Below are positions 35,401 to 48,010 of a DNA stretch of 64,000 nucleotides, piece by piece. The stretch is from NCBI GenBank assembly GCA_034687125.1, contig JAQGBZ010000090.1:124001-188000 (forward strand), read 5' to 3'. The notes beneath the pieces are model-generated. The model had not been told where the DNA came from. It did not search any database and was given only the letters and a program-made list of their open reading frames with translations. Numbering within the stretch: position 1 is the stretch's first letter; each line of letters starts with the position of its first letter. A program made the position numbers and the translations under genes. This stretch comes from Neelides folsomi (Eukaryota; Arthropoda; Collembola; Neelipleona; Neelidae).

Positions 35401-37541
35401 TTTACCTCACCGCTTCTCTCGTTAATAGCCACCATTTGGTCACAATTTAAAGTTTATCGAGAGTTTTATGCTAAGTTTGGGCCTATAAAACCCTCTTGGC
35501 CCAACTTGTTCCTTTTATGAGCCACAAACAACCACTCTCATTCCCCGCCCATCATCTTCTCCAATTAAGCTGAAACAACCGCCGGTTTCCTCCCATCGCC
35601 CTCCAAACGACTCCTTCCAAACTTTCCCATTTATTTCCCTCCCCGTCTCAATATTAATTTAATAACGCTCTCCAAGTCCTTACACTCACCATTAGGATTT
35701 TAAGCCCCACAATTTGAATATTTAAACTCTTAAGCTCACAAAGCTCTGAGGATCTTCCCAATTGGCATTAGAACGATTTTTAAGAACCCCTTGACCCAAG
35801 AATAAACATTTGAATTTAAGCCGCTTTCTAACTAAGATTAATAACATAGGAGAAGGGAATCAATTTATAAGGGGATAGACCGAGATCCCCCTTCAGAATC
35901 TCTCAAGTAAAAGGGCTAAGAAGAACCGGCTTGATGAGGATTGAGAGAGGGAAGGTCTCCCGCTACTATTATAGAAATTATGAAGCACTAAAGCCGAATT
36001 TCAAGTGGAGTGAAGAAAGTTGAATTCTCACGAGAAGAGAATGCAACCATTGGGCAAGGAGCATTTAATCTCTAAAGAGCAGGAGAGTTTGTAGAGGTCT
36101 ACCAAGCTTGGGGTTCCCAGCCGAACAACTTTATTTGCTCCACCATCTAATCATTTGTGATGAGAGGGAAGTCAGTCTCAATTACCCTTCACTTATCTCC
36201 ACCTAATGATTCCCGTTGCTTCCGCCGACTCCCAAATTTCAACTCGTAGATGTTTCAACCCGGGATCAGTTCATTAAAGGGGGGTCGAATAATTCTGGGA
36301 AATTAATAAGCTCCAATATCCTTTTACTCCCGCATTCAAAAACCCCTTGTTTCCTTGCTGGGCAAATCAAAGACAATGCATTTAATGTCAGGGAAAGGAT
36401 GATGGATGATGGGAAGAATTAACTTTTTAATTCTTTTTAAAATCATTCATATCACTTTAGTATTCTTTTATGCTGATCATTTATCATTCAAATAAAATGG
36501 TTTACATTACAAATACAAGATATAACCCAGATAGTTTAATTGAAACCGTTGAAGACAAAAGCTTCTCATCATGGTATTAGAAAGCATAAATTGTGAAAAT
36601 GAACACTGTGTTGAAATTACGAAGTTGGAAGGAATCAAATGCTGGTAATTTAATACTTAATGAATAGCCCGGGTATAATAAGAGGGCTTAAGTTTTTAGG
36701 GAGGAGGGAATAATTGGTGGAAAGGGGGAGGTTTGACTCAAAATTGAATAATAATGGAAGTGACAGATGAAAGATGGTAGCGGGGCAGACAGGGAGGAAG
36801 CCGGGCTTTATTTGATATTTCCCAATCCATTTGAGTATATTAGCTTCCCTCGACTGATAAATGAGGGTTGAGGGACTGGGTCATAAGTGGCGGAACATCG
36901 GATCCTAAAAGGATGTCGAGAAAGTGATGGTTTTTTCCACGAGTGGACGGCCGTCTACATATCTCTCGTAATCATAATTCTCCAATAATATGTCTCGGCT
37001 CTCATAAGAGATCCGCTGGCGACGGTCCTTTGCCAAACTCTAATGGAATATCATAGTTATTTCTTCTATTTGAGCCACCGAAATGAAAGACCGCGAAGGA
37101 ACTTTTTTCAATTCTCCCTTTCACTATGATTAAAGATGGGGAGACGAAAGGGAGAAGTGAATGGCGATCTTTTTCGGATTACATCGCCTCATTGTGCCTT
37201 GCTGGCAAAGCTGAGAGTTCGAGTGTTCTCGATATGAAATTACCAATAATGTTCCATAGTGCCACTTAAAAATTCCTATGGAATGCTCACCATAATCACA
37301 ATTATTGGATATAAATGAATTTCTCTAAATTTCATTTATTGGCAGAAATTAATTAGGACATGGACAAAGAGATGGAATTAAAAGGTAGAAAATGAGAGAA
37401 AATTGATAAAATCCTTGTATTTACAACTAGCCCTATTAATATGAATATAGTAATATGCTATATACGATACCATGTATTTAGATGTACATACTTTATGTAT
37501 CATTGTAAATTATAAGTACTATTTAGGTAAGGAGTAGGTAG
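35401..37541. other. Gene-free DNA
   Basis: Moderate GC with purine- and pyrimidine-rich runs. Short chance ORFs only; no exon pair or repeat was recognised. Confidence 0.4.
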
Positions 37542-37629
37542 GTACGAATTCTGCTGTGCTGTTATGTTTTACTGGTATAGATAATACAGATAAACGAATT
37601 TTGTCTATACCAGAGTCCGAATTTCGTAC
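37542..37629. repeat. Nested imperfect inverted repeat, 88 bp
   Basis: Outer arms GTACGAATTC and GAATTTCGTAC enclose perfect inner arms CTGGTATAGA (37572) and TCTATACCAG (37604). It may be a decayed foldback element or a small structured RNA. Confidence 0.35.
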
Positions 37630-40600
37630 AAACTGTGTTCTTAGGTTTCTCGGGAAGGAATTTATATTTCGCTTTTGTTGCCAAACTCGAGGTTCAAGAA
37701 AAAGTTTTAGGTCTTAAAAGTCAAATAGTAAATCCACTCTCCAATTTACGGTCGAGTTTTAAACTCACATTCTCCGATATTTATAAGCGGATGTATGTAC
37801 TTCCCCGCATTGAGCATATAAGGATGCATAGAGTTGTTACAAGCTATTGGTTTAAGTACTCCTTAAGTACGTTGAAACTACATTTAAAAATACACTCTGT
37901 ACTCCTATTGGATCTCTACACAAGATGTAACTCAAAGAATTCTTTCACCAGAGATTATCAAATGTTGAGTGAAGATGTAATAAAAAATAAAAATCACAAT
38001 GTGTATAGCATTAACATTATATAAAATAACTAAAAGTGTATACCTGTAAGCACTTATGAATATTAGTTCCTAGTAAATATTAACTGTACTTACAGTATAT
38101 GCATAAAAGATTAGTTAGTTCAACTTATAACATAGAGGAATGTAAAAATCATATAAAGGATCCATTTGTGTGAGTAGCAACTAACATGCTCTTCCTTCAT
38201 TTAGAAATGAAGAGTTGAAGAATGGCGAAAAAGATAAAAGAGGGAAATCCATTAATCCATTTCCTCCCTCCTCTCCTGGAGGCAGACGAGAGGTTTTGGT
38301 AGGAAAGTTTGGAGAGAGTGAAAATTTGATATTTAAATGAATGGAATTGGAGGCGTATGTGGGTTTGGGTTCGTCGAGGAAGAAGGATTGGGGCCAGGAT
38401 GATAATATGAGAGATACAAGGGAAGATAGATAGATTAAAGAACCAAATTAAGATTCCCTTTTATAAAATATATTATAGTTATAACGGCTGGGGAAAGGAC
38501 GAGGGGGGAAGGGACGTTAAAAGTTTGAAGAGGCAAGCGAAGGGTCGACAAAGATCCCCCTATCTGTATAAATAAGGAAACGATAATATAAATATTTATC
38601 AGGCGCTATATCAAATAAATAGAAGTTACCACTCTGTTGCACTCGTGGGAGTTGTGCCAAAATGTTGCTTTTATAGAATTGAATTGAAATCCTTTGCACT
38701 CGCCCCGGCCTCAACATCACTTTCATTAACGCTCATTTTTCAGATGAGAAATTGAATGGATGGTCAGTGGAATTCATTTTAAATTAAATCAAAATCCCTT
38801 TTCTATTTAATCCCGATTGAGCTTTCTCCCTCGTTGGGAGATAAGTTGGAATTGTCGAGAGAGATGATAATCTAATTACTCAACCCTTTCTTCCCATTTC
38901 TCCCCCTCGACCCTTCTAATTTTTCTCCAAGAAATAGGAAAAAATTCCCAATTGAAATCGTTGGGAGGAAAAGAGAGTAAATACAAAGATCAATCTTATA
39001 GTAGTTAATAGCATTAACTGGAAGTTGGAAAATGGTTCGGGAAAACCTCATTGACTATTTTAATCCCATATATCTTTCTCCCCTTTCATTTCCATGTATT
39101 TGAAGAAGGTTTTTGAAAGTCAATTTTTGTGATCATAAAACGAACATCCCGGTTTGGAAAAGGGAAAGTGAAGAAGGAGGATTTGTTTGAAAGGGAAACT
39201 TCTTCAAGAGTCTCAGACCAGAAGGGTTAAGGTGATGTAAATGGAGATCGGAGACTTCATTTGAGCCATGTGGGGTTGAAGATCGGGGGCTCCAATGGAA
39301 TTCAATTAGGGCTAAATGGGCTGTGCTGTGAAGGAAATGATGAAGGGAACATTTGGGTACAAGGTTCCCCGACGGGGATTTGCATCCAAAATCTATTTAC
39401 TTAATTGATCTCAATTTCAACCTGGGTGACTTCAACACCTAAACCTCCTTCAACTCCATCACCTTACATCACGTCCTGAGTTGGACCAGAGAAGGCGGAG
39501 ACGAACATTAATGATTTGAATAAACTTGGGTTAACCGTCGACCAGGATGACTCCCAAGATGCGATCAGCCCAAATTACTCACTGTCAAATACAACAACGA
39601 AGGTTTACACAACAATTTTAGTAAAAATGATAATGTAAAGAAATATACTATAGTTTTAATTTTTTAAAGAATTTAACATTTTATTAATAACATCAAAATA
39701 ATTTAATATTATATGCAATAAATTAAGCATTGAGTTAAAATATTTATATGTAAGTATAATAATTAATGTATTTAGAACTTTATAATAAATTATTAATTAA
39801 TGCAGTAGAAGACTTAACTTATTTTGTGCAAAAGACGGTTTTGCCAAAATAATATATTTACATAGTTTGAATGAATAATTCGTTGGGTGAGACAAAACAA
39901 CTTTAAGACTATTTTGCAAGAGCCAAGATCTTCTGCATCTACCAATGGTAAGTATTAGAATGAACATGCCGTTACCTCGACTTCCAACTTTTCTTGGTTG
40001 TTTGAAAGTCGTCTGGAACAATACATTTCTCTTCTTGCATTCTTGAAGACTCGCGAGGTAAATGAAAGGAGTGAAGAGGCCTTTCCATAAACATGAGGTT
40101 CATAAGAACTCTGACTGAGCATTAGCCCAATAATGTTGAGTGTCAACTCAAGCGGTTGGGGACTTCCCACGAAAGTGGAAAACTTCTCTCCCAAAGGGTT
40201 TAAAATATTTTCCTAAGATAACATTTCATATAACTTCATAAGTACATATTTGCTCCTATTATGATACTTAACGAATGAAAGATGCTTATAAGGACTTATA
40301 AGGAAAATTGATCTAATTACCATAAATAATTTCGAATGAAACTCACTTGTTGGTTATTAATTGAAATTTTATTATTTTAAATTGCCTTTCTTACTAATGA
40401 ATTTTGAGGGGCAAAAGCCGAAAGTAAAGTTGTTATCAACAGCGGTGATTTAATTAAACGAGGAGGAATTTCTTATTTGGCAAAATGCAAAGAATTCGAC
40501 CCAATGACTTTTCCTAATTAATGAACAACCAAAAGTTCCAACTTAATAGGAGGAAATATTTGAGAAGAAAGATATGAGATTCTTTTAATTTTTTCCTCCA

Positions 40601-43600
40601 GGCTCTTTACACTTTCGGCATGTCCTTATGAGATTTGAGTCTAATAGATAAAATCTTGGAAACCTCAGAAAAGCGGAGAATTCCGGAATTCTTCATCGAT
40701 TGGTAGATGAGCCGAGGCGGGTTAATTAGTTTATTATACTATCAAAAGAAACTTATTCATTTCTCTCTCTCTCACAGACCCCGGCGGAATTCGGGGGCGA
40801 AGGAATTTAAATCGATTTTTGATGCGAGCGGACCTCTCCTTTACATTTACCTAGAGTTTTAAAGGAGGAAAACTTTTGTGTATGAGGATGTGAAGGAGAA
40901 ACTTGAAACCTGTAAGTTTCTTTGCCCATTTCATCTGACAAATGGCCTGTGGTTTTCTCAGATGGTGAAAAGCCCCATTCACATCCTATAAGAGAGGAGA
41001 GCGGGAAAAAGAGAGAAAGATCACTTCTCTTCCTCCACCGCTCCTCTTTTCTTCACCCCGTCCGACCCCATTCAAAACAAACACAATAAAGTCATATAAC
41101 ATTATATTTTCACTAAAATGGATTACGGGGTCCAAGAGCCGCTCAAGTGGCTCCTATATGTGTGTAAAATGTGGCGAGATTCATAAATAAATCTATTTAC
41201 CCACTTCTTCTTCATGACTCTCATCGATCAATTCTCACCCCCAGTTCCCCTCTTTGAAAACCCTTTTAAAGATTCTTTTAAACCCACTTCTCTTTTAGAC
41301 GCCGGGCGAAACACGGAAACGGAATTAAATCTATGAGTGTCTCTTGAGAAAGGAGCAAAAGTTGGGCGCTGGTATATTTCCCTCTACATACAGTCAAATC
41401 TCATATACCTAACTATATATAATATTATATCAAATAAAATGCATATAAAACCCATATGGATTTATCGCTCTTGGAATTCGTATCCCAACGAGAAATAATA
41501 AAGTATCTATTTTCATAAAAAACTCCTCTCCCTCTACTTGTATGTATAAAAATGAGACCTCTCGGTTCGGGAAGTCGACGAAGCAAGGAAATGAAAAGAA
41601 ACAGGTGTGTGTGTGCTCGGCTCCCATGTCCTTCCAGATAAAGGAAACTTATTGGCCCACTATCACACTCAAGGGTGCTCATCCATAAACAAAAGGATCC
41701 AAGAGAGACGCTCTCTCATATATAGGGAAGAGAATGAAGGTTTGAATCTCCCCTGGTTTAGCGTGGTCGTAAAGTAAAAGACGAGTCAACTTCGGGGCTC
41801 GATGGAATAAATCAGGAAATAAAGGGTTAATCTGAAAGTGTGGGAATTAAACTCGCCGCACGTTGCCTCACGTCCCGGCCCACACGGAAGGGGGAAATAG
41901 ATGAGGGATATTATACACGTAATGCACTTCGGGATTAAAGAAAACTTGTATTATACCCGCGTAACATATTAAAAGGGTCTATCGTCACTGTGGCCCTTTG
42001 CTTTCTCGGAAGGGCCGCCGAGTGGAACGGAAAAGTTGGGCACAAAGGAGAAGAATCGAAAGAGGAATTTCCAGCCCATTAGTCGCATCAACAAACCACA
42101 TTACTTTACTGACCATTCTCCCGCAGAGGAAAACAAATCCACGGGTCTTTGTTTCCTCCACACCTCACACACTCCCAGGTTGGGAAACGTTTGGAAAATA
42201 GTCCATTAAAATAATAGCTTCCCCCTCTCAAATATCATTTGTCTCTGACTCAACTTTTGCCCACAACCATTTTTTACCTTTGAAGCCCGCCGAGTCCTTC
42301 GCATCTCCTCTCATCATACACACATGAGAGGTAATTCATATAAGAATGGGCACACATGAAATATTAATGACCTCTGGTTCTTCAATCTTTTAAAAAAATT
42401 AAATTTGACTCCAAAAGTCTTTTTTAAAGATAAAAGGTTGATGGAATAAGCTCCGTTGCAGGTAAATGATTCTTTAAAATACTGAGCATGTAAAACAGGC
42501 ACACATAAATGTACATACAATTGTTCTCATAAATAATAAATAATCTTTATATTACTGTAATATGTAAAGAATGTTAGCAAATGAAATGAATTCATAGGAG
42601 GATGAGGATAGGATAGACTCAACTTTTTCCTCCATGCATCTCGATCTCGAAGGTTGATGGAAAAGCCAAGGTGAAACTCGGATATTCGTATGGGAAAGAA
42701 AGAGTTGAAGTAAAGTAAGTTGTCAGAAAGATGGATAGTCGAGAAGATGAGTTTTACTTTCTTGACCAAACGAGCCTGTTTCTCTTGTTAATAATACGAA
42801 CAAAATTCGGAATCGGTCGAGCAGGACGAGGAGGTTCGAGAGAGAAGAGAAATAAAGGTGAAAGAGTCCCAGCGAAACAGAGTTTCATACTGCCAAAAAC
42901 AGTTCTATTTTTCCCAAATGGGCATCTCCCTCCAATTTGTTTTCCTTCCACTTGAATGGCGAAAGGGAACCCTTAGACTTCCAATACCTAGTTTCTATAT
43001 AAAAATAATATTTTTCATTCCACATCCTTCTGAGTAATAATTGGACAGTTGGTTGGTCGAGGCCAGCTTAAAGAGGATTGACAGGAAAAACCAACAGTTG
43101 TTCTATTTCACATAAACTCATAAGACCTTAATCCATAACCATGCTAGATATTTATTTATTTTTATAAATTGGCTATATATTTGTTATATTTTAATTTGTT
43201 TTTGTTTTTGCTCCATGCCCAAAGGTTACATATTAAGATAAAATTAGTCAAGTGTATAAAAGTTAAAAAATAATGGTTTTTTTTTATTTTCAAGTTGTGA
43301 TTTGTATTATAGAGTAGTTTTATTTCTAAATTTACATTAATAAAAATATCAGATTACCAAATTTATTCTAGAATATATTAGAATATCTACGAATTAACTA
43401 TTTATTTTGTTAATGGATCCTCTGCTTCATTTTATAGTATCAGTACGAGTAGTTTAAATTTATTCAAGTCATTTTGTAAAATCTTTCTTCTATTTACTAG
43501 AATGAAAGTTGTTATTAAATTACATTTGCAGGTTCAATGGTTTTGGTTTTAGTAAAGGAAAACTTTACCATTTGCTTTCTCTATGCTAAGTAATTTCAAA

Positions 43601-45184
43601 GAGGTAAACGTAAAAATAAACATGGTCTCTATTACTATTTATTTAGCGATTTGGTTAAAAAGTAGGGAGCTACTCGGCTCTGGTCCCATCCTCTCAATAG
43701 TCTCCATTTGCAATTTCACTCTTTTTAAAATGGGAAATATAAATACAAGCGGACACACTTGGCCTCAATCGTCTGTTGACTGGATTCATTGGCCATTCAC
43801 TTGATTCGCATTCAAACGTGGTAGTTTAGACAAATGAGGTTGAAAGGAAAATCCTGTGAGTTTTCGTTCAAATATTTACCCCAGCAAACGTGTGAAAGTG
43901 ACACTGAGGGAAATTAATTCCTCAGTTGTCCTCTGCTTTAAATGGAATCTCAATTGGCTGGACAAACGAATTCAAATGTTTTCAATTTAAAATCCTCTTC
44001 AATGTATAATAAAAGAGAGGGATACAATCATTGGGATAAAAAACCCTTTGTGGAAAAGAATAGCTCAACAAAATTGGTGACGACCATTCATTCACATTAC
44101 GCTTGGAGCACAAAGATTTCCAACGAAGCGTGGTAGGAATGGGACGATACGAGAGAGCATTAAAAGTAGGAATATTATACATGCAGAGTCAGAAAAGTTT
44201 TGCGGGATGAAGATGAGGAGACGTGATTAAGTAGGAATCAGAAAGTCTTTGACTGTTTTTTTGAAGTATTTTATAAACTTTGTTCCCCCATCATTCCTCT
44301 CAAGTTTTGTTGGTGGGAGCGAGATGAAGGCGATAAAGGGAAAAAGCTCCGTGACTCTTGAATAGACCATATTAAATCATTTCCACTTATCATCACACTC
44401 TTAAGGGCCCCCGAGTTGGAATTTGGCTCTTTTTATCCCATTAGCCATCAATTTTGAGGAAAATGTAATAATAAAGTATAATTTATTTAGAACCAGATTC
44501 ACATCTTTTTTGCATTCCTGTAAGAATGTCCAAACCCAACTTTACATGGGATCTCATTTACTACACATTCTTGGTCCACCCAACTGGAAAAATTAATTGG
44601 AATACTTTTCTCATGCTCCACTCTTCCTCATTATTATTATCATCATCAGCAAATTTAACCGGGGTTCATCCATTTCAATGCCAAAATTTCTTATCTCTCT
44701 TCATTACACTCCACAAATTACAAGATCCGCCTCCCGATGCCCTCGCCCGACAATGTCCGCTGCCGCTTTCAATTTTATGTTGTTTCTATTCAAAAGTCAC
44801 ATAATGCTTTACATCAATGTGCAATTTAAATGTTCCTCATAATCAGCAGTTCAATTCTTACAATAAAAATTTCCTTTATTAAGATTTAATTGGCCTCAAA
44901 ATTAAATAATTTAATTAAACGTTTTATAATTCCCATTATTAAACTTCTATTGTCCCATTTCCCCATTTCATTAAAAATGAATAAAGAACGCATTTGTCAT
45001 TTCAAATGAAGTTACTGAAAATATGTTAGGTCTTTCTGACATTGAAAATAAACAGTAAAATAGCATATCAAGAGCTTTTTTGTATCTTATTGTCATCTTA
45101 AGCAAAGGCTTTCGGGTTGAATGAAGTTTAAAAGTGAAAGCTAAGAAAATAGACGACAAGTTTCCTCATCGATTCTCCTCCAAA

Positions 45185-45233
45185 AGAGAAATGTCACTGG
45201 GAGTGGAAAGGGAGAAATCCAATAAGAGATCAT
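45185..45233. repeat. Composite motif, copy 2
   Basis: AGAGAAATGTCACT followed 10 bases later by AATCCAATAAGAGATCATG, paralleling 32885-32952 with a shorter spacer. Confidence 0.45.
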
Positions 45234-45739
45234 GGTTTCTCCAGACTCTTATCGAAATAAAAGAAAAGGTTATTTCCTTTAAATAAGCTCAAGATGGCTA
45301 TCTTCATCTTCACCCGACTTCCAATGAACATCAAGAGAGAATTTCTGAAAAAATACTTTCAATCCGAATCTCTTTCGATATTTATCTTTGTGAAGAGGTT
45401 CATCGCCCAACTCCGTTCTTTATTGAAAAATCCTCATAAAGTAATACAAAAGTGTTAATGCTACAATGTAAAAAGATATTACAAAACGGATTTTAATTAA
45501 AAACACTGCCCGTTTGAATGATTGAGAAATTGTTTTAAAACAGTTTTATTTCAATTTATTATTTACCATATTTATTTGTATTACCGAAAGTATGGAGCAA
45601 TTTCAATATAAAAATCAACAATTTGTTCCATCAAACAATTTCACTAGAGATAACGATGAGATTTTGGTATTACAAAGAATTTGAGATTATTGATAAAGTT
45701 CGCATCCAAGTATTTTCGTTAAATGTAAAATATTCCTGA

Positions 45740-46260
45740 CACTATAAGTACATAAAATATGTACTTATATTGTATTTCACTCTACCTGTATGTACCTATA
45801 TGTACAGTATGTATGTATGTAGGTATTCTAGGTATATCATATTTATACATACCTAAATATATAAATTTGCATATTTGTAAATATCCTACGTAAAGTACAA
45901 ATGCATAATATGTATAAATATTCGAGCATTGTCGAACTTTCGAATACTACAATATGGCATATAAAGGAGTGAAATGTAAAATAGGAGAAAGTTGAAGGCG
46001 AAAGCTGCTCTAACTTTTGGTATGGATTTACATTTGGATTTGATTTGACATCTGCCACTGACATTCCTCAAAAGGCGATAAAACCTCTTTTGTAAACCTG
46101 AGAATGTTTAAATAAGTATATATCCAAAATCCTATCACGATATATCAGACATATAGTGGTACTCATAAAATGTACCATACCTATTTAGCTACTTATATGT
46201 ACATACCATACATAATACATAGGTATCCTACCTATACATAGTAATACGCACACAAAAGAT
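45740..46260. repeat. Degenerate TACATA/CCTA simple-repeat patches
   Basis: Interspersed units such as TGTACCTATATGTACAG, TATGTATGTATGTAGGTA and CATACCTATT. Similar patches occur near 24000, 30000-30120, 61270-61330 and 63720-63860, so this is a general low-complexity motif of the genome. Confidence 0.5.
46045..46064. repeat. Variant of the recurring 19-bp motif
   Basis: TTGACATCTGCCACTGACAT shares the TTGACATCTG start and the TGACAT end with the copy at 28251, differing in four or five central bases. Confidence 0.35.
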
Positions 46261-47106
46261 TCTACTTGAACTTGCATTTTACAAACAAAATTTCAAAATG
46301 CCCATAGGTGTATATTATTTCTAGAAATTATCACAGAAAATTAATAATTCATATAATATATATGAATGACATCGTTATTGTTGTTTTCTTCAATAGCATC
46401 GCATCGTAAAGTTAGTTTCAACTCTCAACTCACTGAGGGTGAGGGAGATATTACCATATTTTAAAAAATATTCTATTATTCATTAGTCATTACTCATTAA
46501 TCGTTATTTTGACGATTGAACAAATGCAGGAAAACCTCAAAAGTTAAGATTGACGCAATAAAAATTGAGGAAATCATTGAAATTCTGAAAGAGTTTGGTG
46601 AAAAATATTTACGAGTAACGAGAAAGAAATTGAGATAATAAAAACAAAAAGTTTGGCTGTTCAAAACTTGTTTTTGGTAAAATGAAATTTGAAGTCTGTT
46701 GGGACAAATGACTGACATGGGGGAGAAGAAATTGATTTTACAAAAGTTAGAACGAAGCTTTCCTCCAATTCAATTCAACTCCTGTCGGCTTTGTCTCCTC
46801 TAGGGTCAAGGAACAAATACCGAAAACACATTGGTCAATTTGTATAAAATTATTATTAATTTGAAATATCCCAATCTATTGTAAAAGTCAAATTCCGAAG
46901 TTCTAATTTATTATAGTTAAATATGGTACATAACTTACTAACCAAAAAATATGTATTTGTATAAACAATATTGTGTGTTGCATCTAAATAACACAAATGC
47001 ATTTTAAACCATACTATAAAAATGCATTTTTTAGTTATCTGTAAAATTTTGAGCCTTAGTAGACGATTACAGAATGAAGGGTCCTAAAATGAAAGAAGTT
47101 GTCAAT

Positions 47107-48010
47107 TTAATAGACATTGTATGGATTTTCCTTTAGCTTACATGCTTCCACAAATTGCTTTTCTGCCTCCGTAGTTGTTTTCTGCCATATGACCAGATAG
47201 TCTTCAAAACTCAAATTGTCTATTCCCCTATGACAATCTCCCAAACTGGGTGAGACCTTGATGGGCCATTTCCCCTCCTTTCGCGACACTTGTGTGCGAT
47301 CTCCCACGAGGAGTTCTGTATGGGCAAATAGTAAACTCAAGTGCTTCCGTGATGGAACCCTCATAAACAAAGAACTGCCCAAATTTAGCGTCTTATTCCA
47401 ATATAACCTCTTTATTTCATTACTAAACTCCTCAATTTCATCACATCGATTCCATCCCAAATGGATGTCCCACTTTTAATTCCTCCAAATATAATTTATT
47501 TTCAAACTTAATTAATTTATTGATTGGTTTCAATTTACGGTCCTTTTATAGTTCCCTATTAAAAAGTTCAAAAGTGCGTGGAAATGCTATCAATATTTTA
47601 TCTCAAGATGTTGGCTCAATGGTTGAAGAACCAGCCATTAATTTGGGTTTATATGCATAAGATTGCGGTTTACTCTCCTTCGGTGATTTGCATGGCACTT
47701 GAAAATCAAAGGCTTTCTTATGGGTTGATCTATATACAAAAATATTAAACGATGGGTGTGGAAGGGAGAAAAGCCATTGAACTCGGAACGTAAGATAAAT
47801 TTTAATTCATAGATGAGAGGAAGCGAAATGTGTCTCTATAAAACGGGGAAATGTGGCGCCTTGAAAAGTGTAAAAAGGGATTCTTGACATGAACTTCACA
47901 TTCATGATTTGTGCAATGGCCTTTTGGCTCTTCCGTTCTCTTTTGGCTCCCATCGATGTTAAACACTTGATAATACCTGGCCGACAATCCCAGCTCCCAC
48001 TTCCTCTATG
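47107..48010 (-). other. Two minus-strand open segments, possible exons
   Basis: The stretch 47476-47107 is open for about 120 codons after an acceptor-like attaaaag and ends in a stop. Its reading (RLYWNKTLNLGSS, HLSLLFAHTELLVGDR, LSFEDYLVIWQ) looks more protein-like than most chance ORFs nearby. Upstream, 48010-47802 is open in two frames, one reading WELGLSARYYQVFNIDG. No donor-acceptor pair joins them convincingly and I recognise no family. It could be the last exons of a gene with large introns, or chance. Confidence 0.22.

Larger units (their letters stand above)
37630..47106. other. Gene-free DNA
   Basis: A 129-codon ORF at 37635-38024 is the longest open stretch. It starts next to the 88-bp inverted repeat and has no recognisable motif. 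Other ORFs overlap on both strands and fit purine/pyrimidine-skewed DNA. AT-rich patches with TACCTATATGTACAG-like simple repeat lie at 45740-45900 and 46150-46260. Confidence 0.4.
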
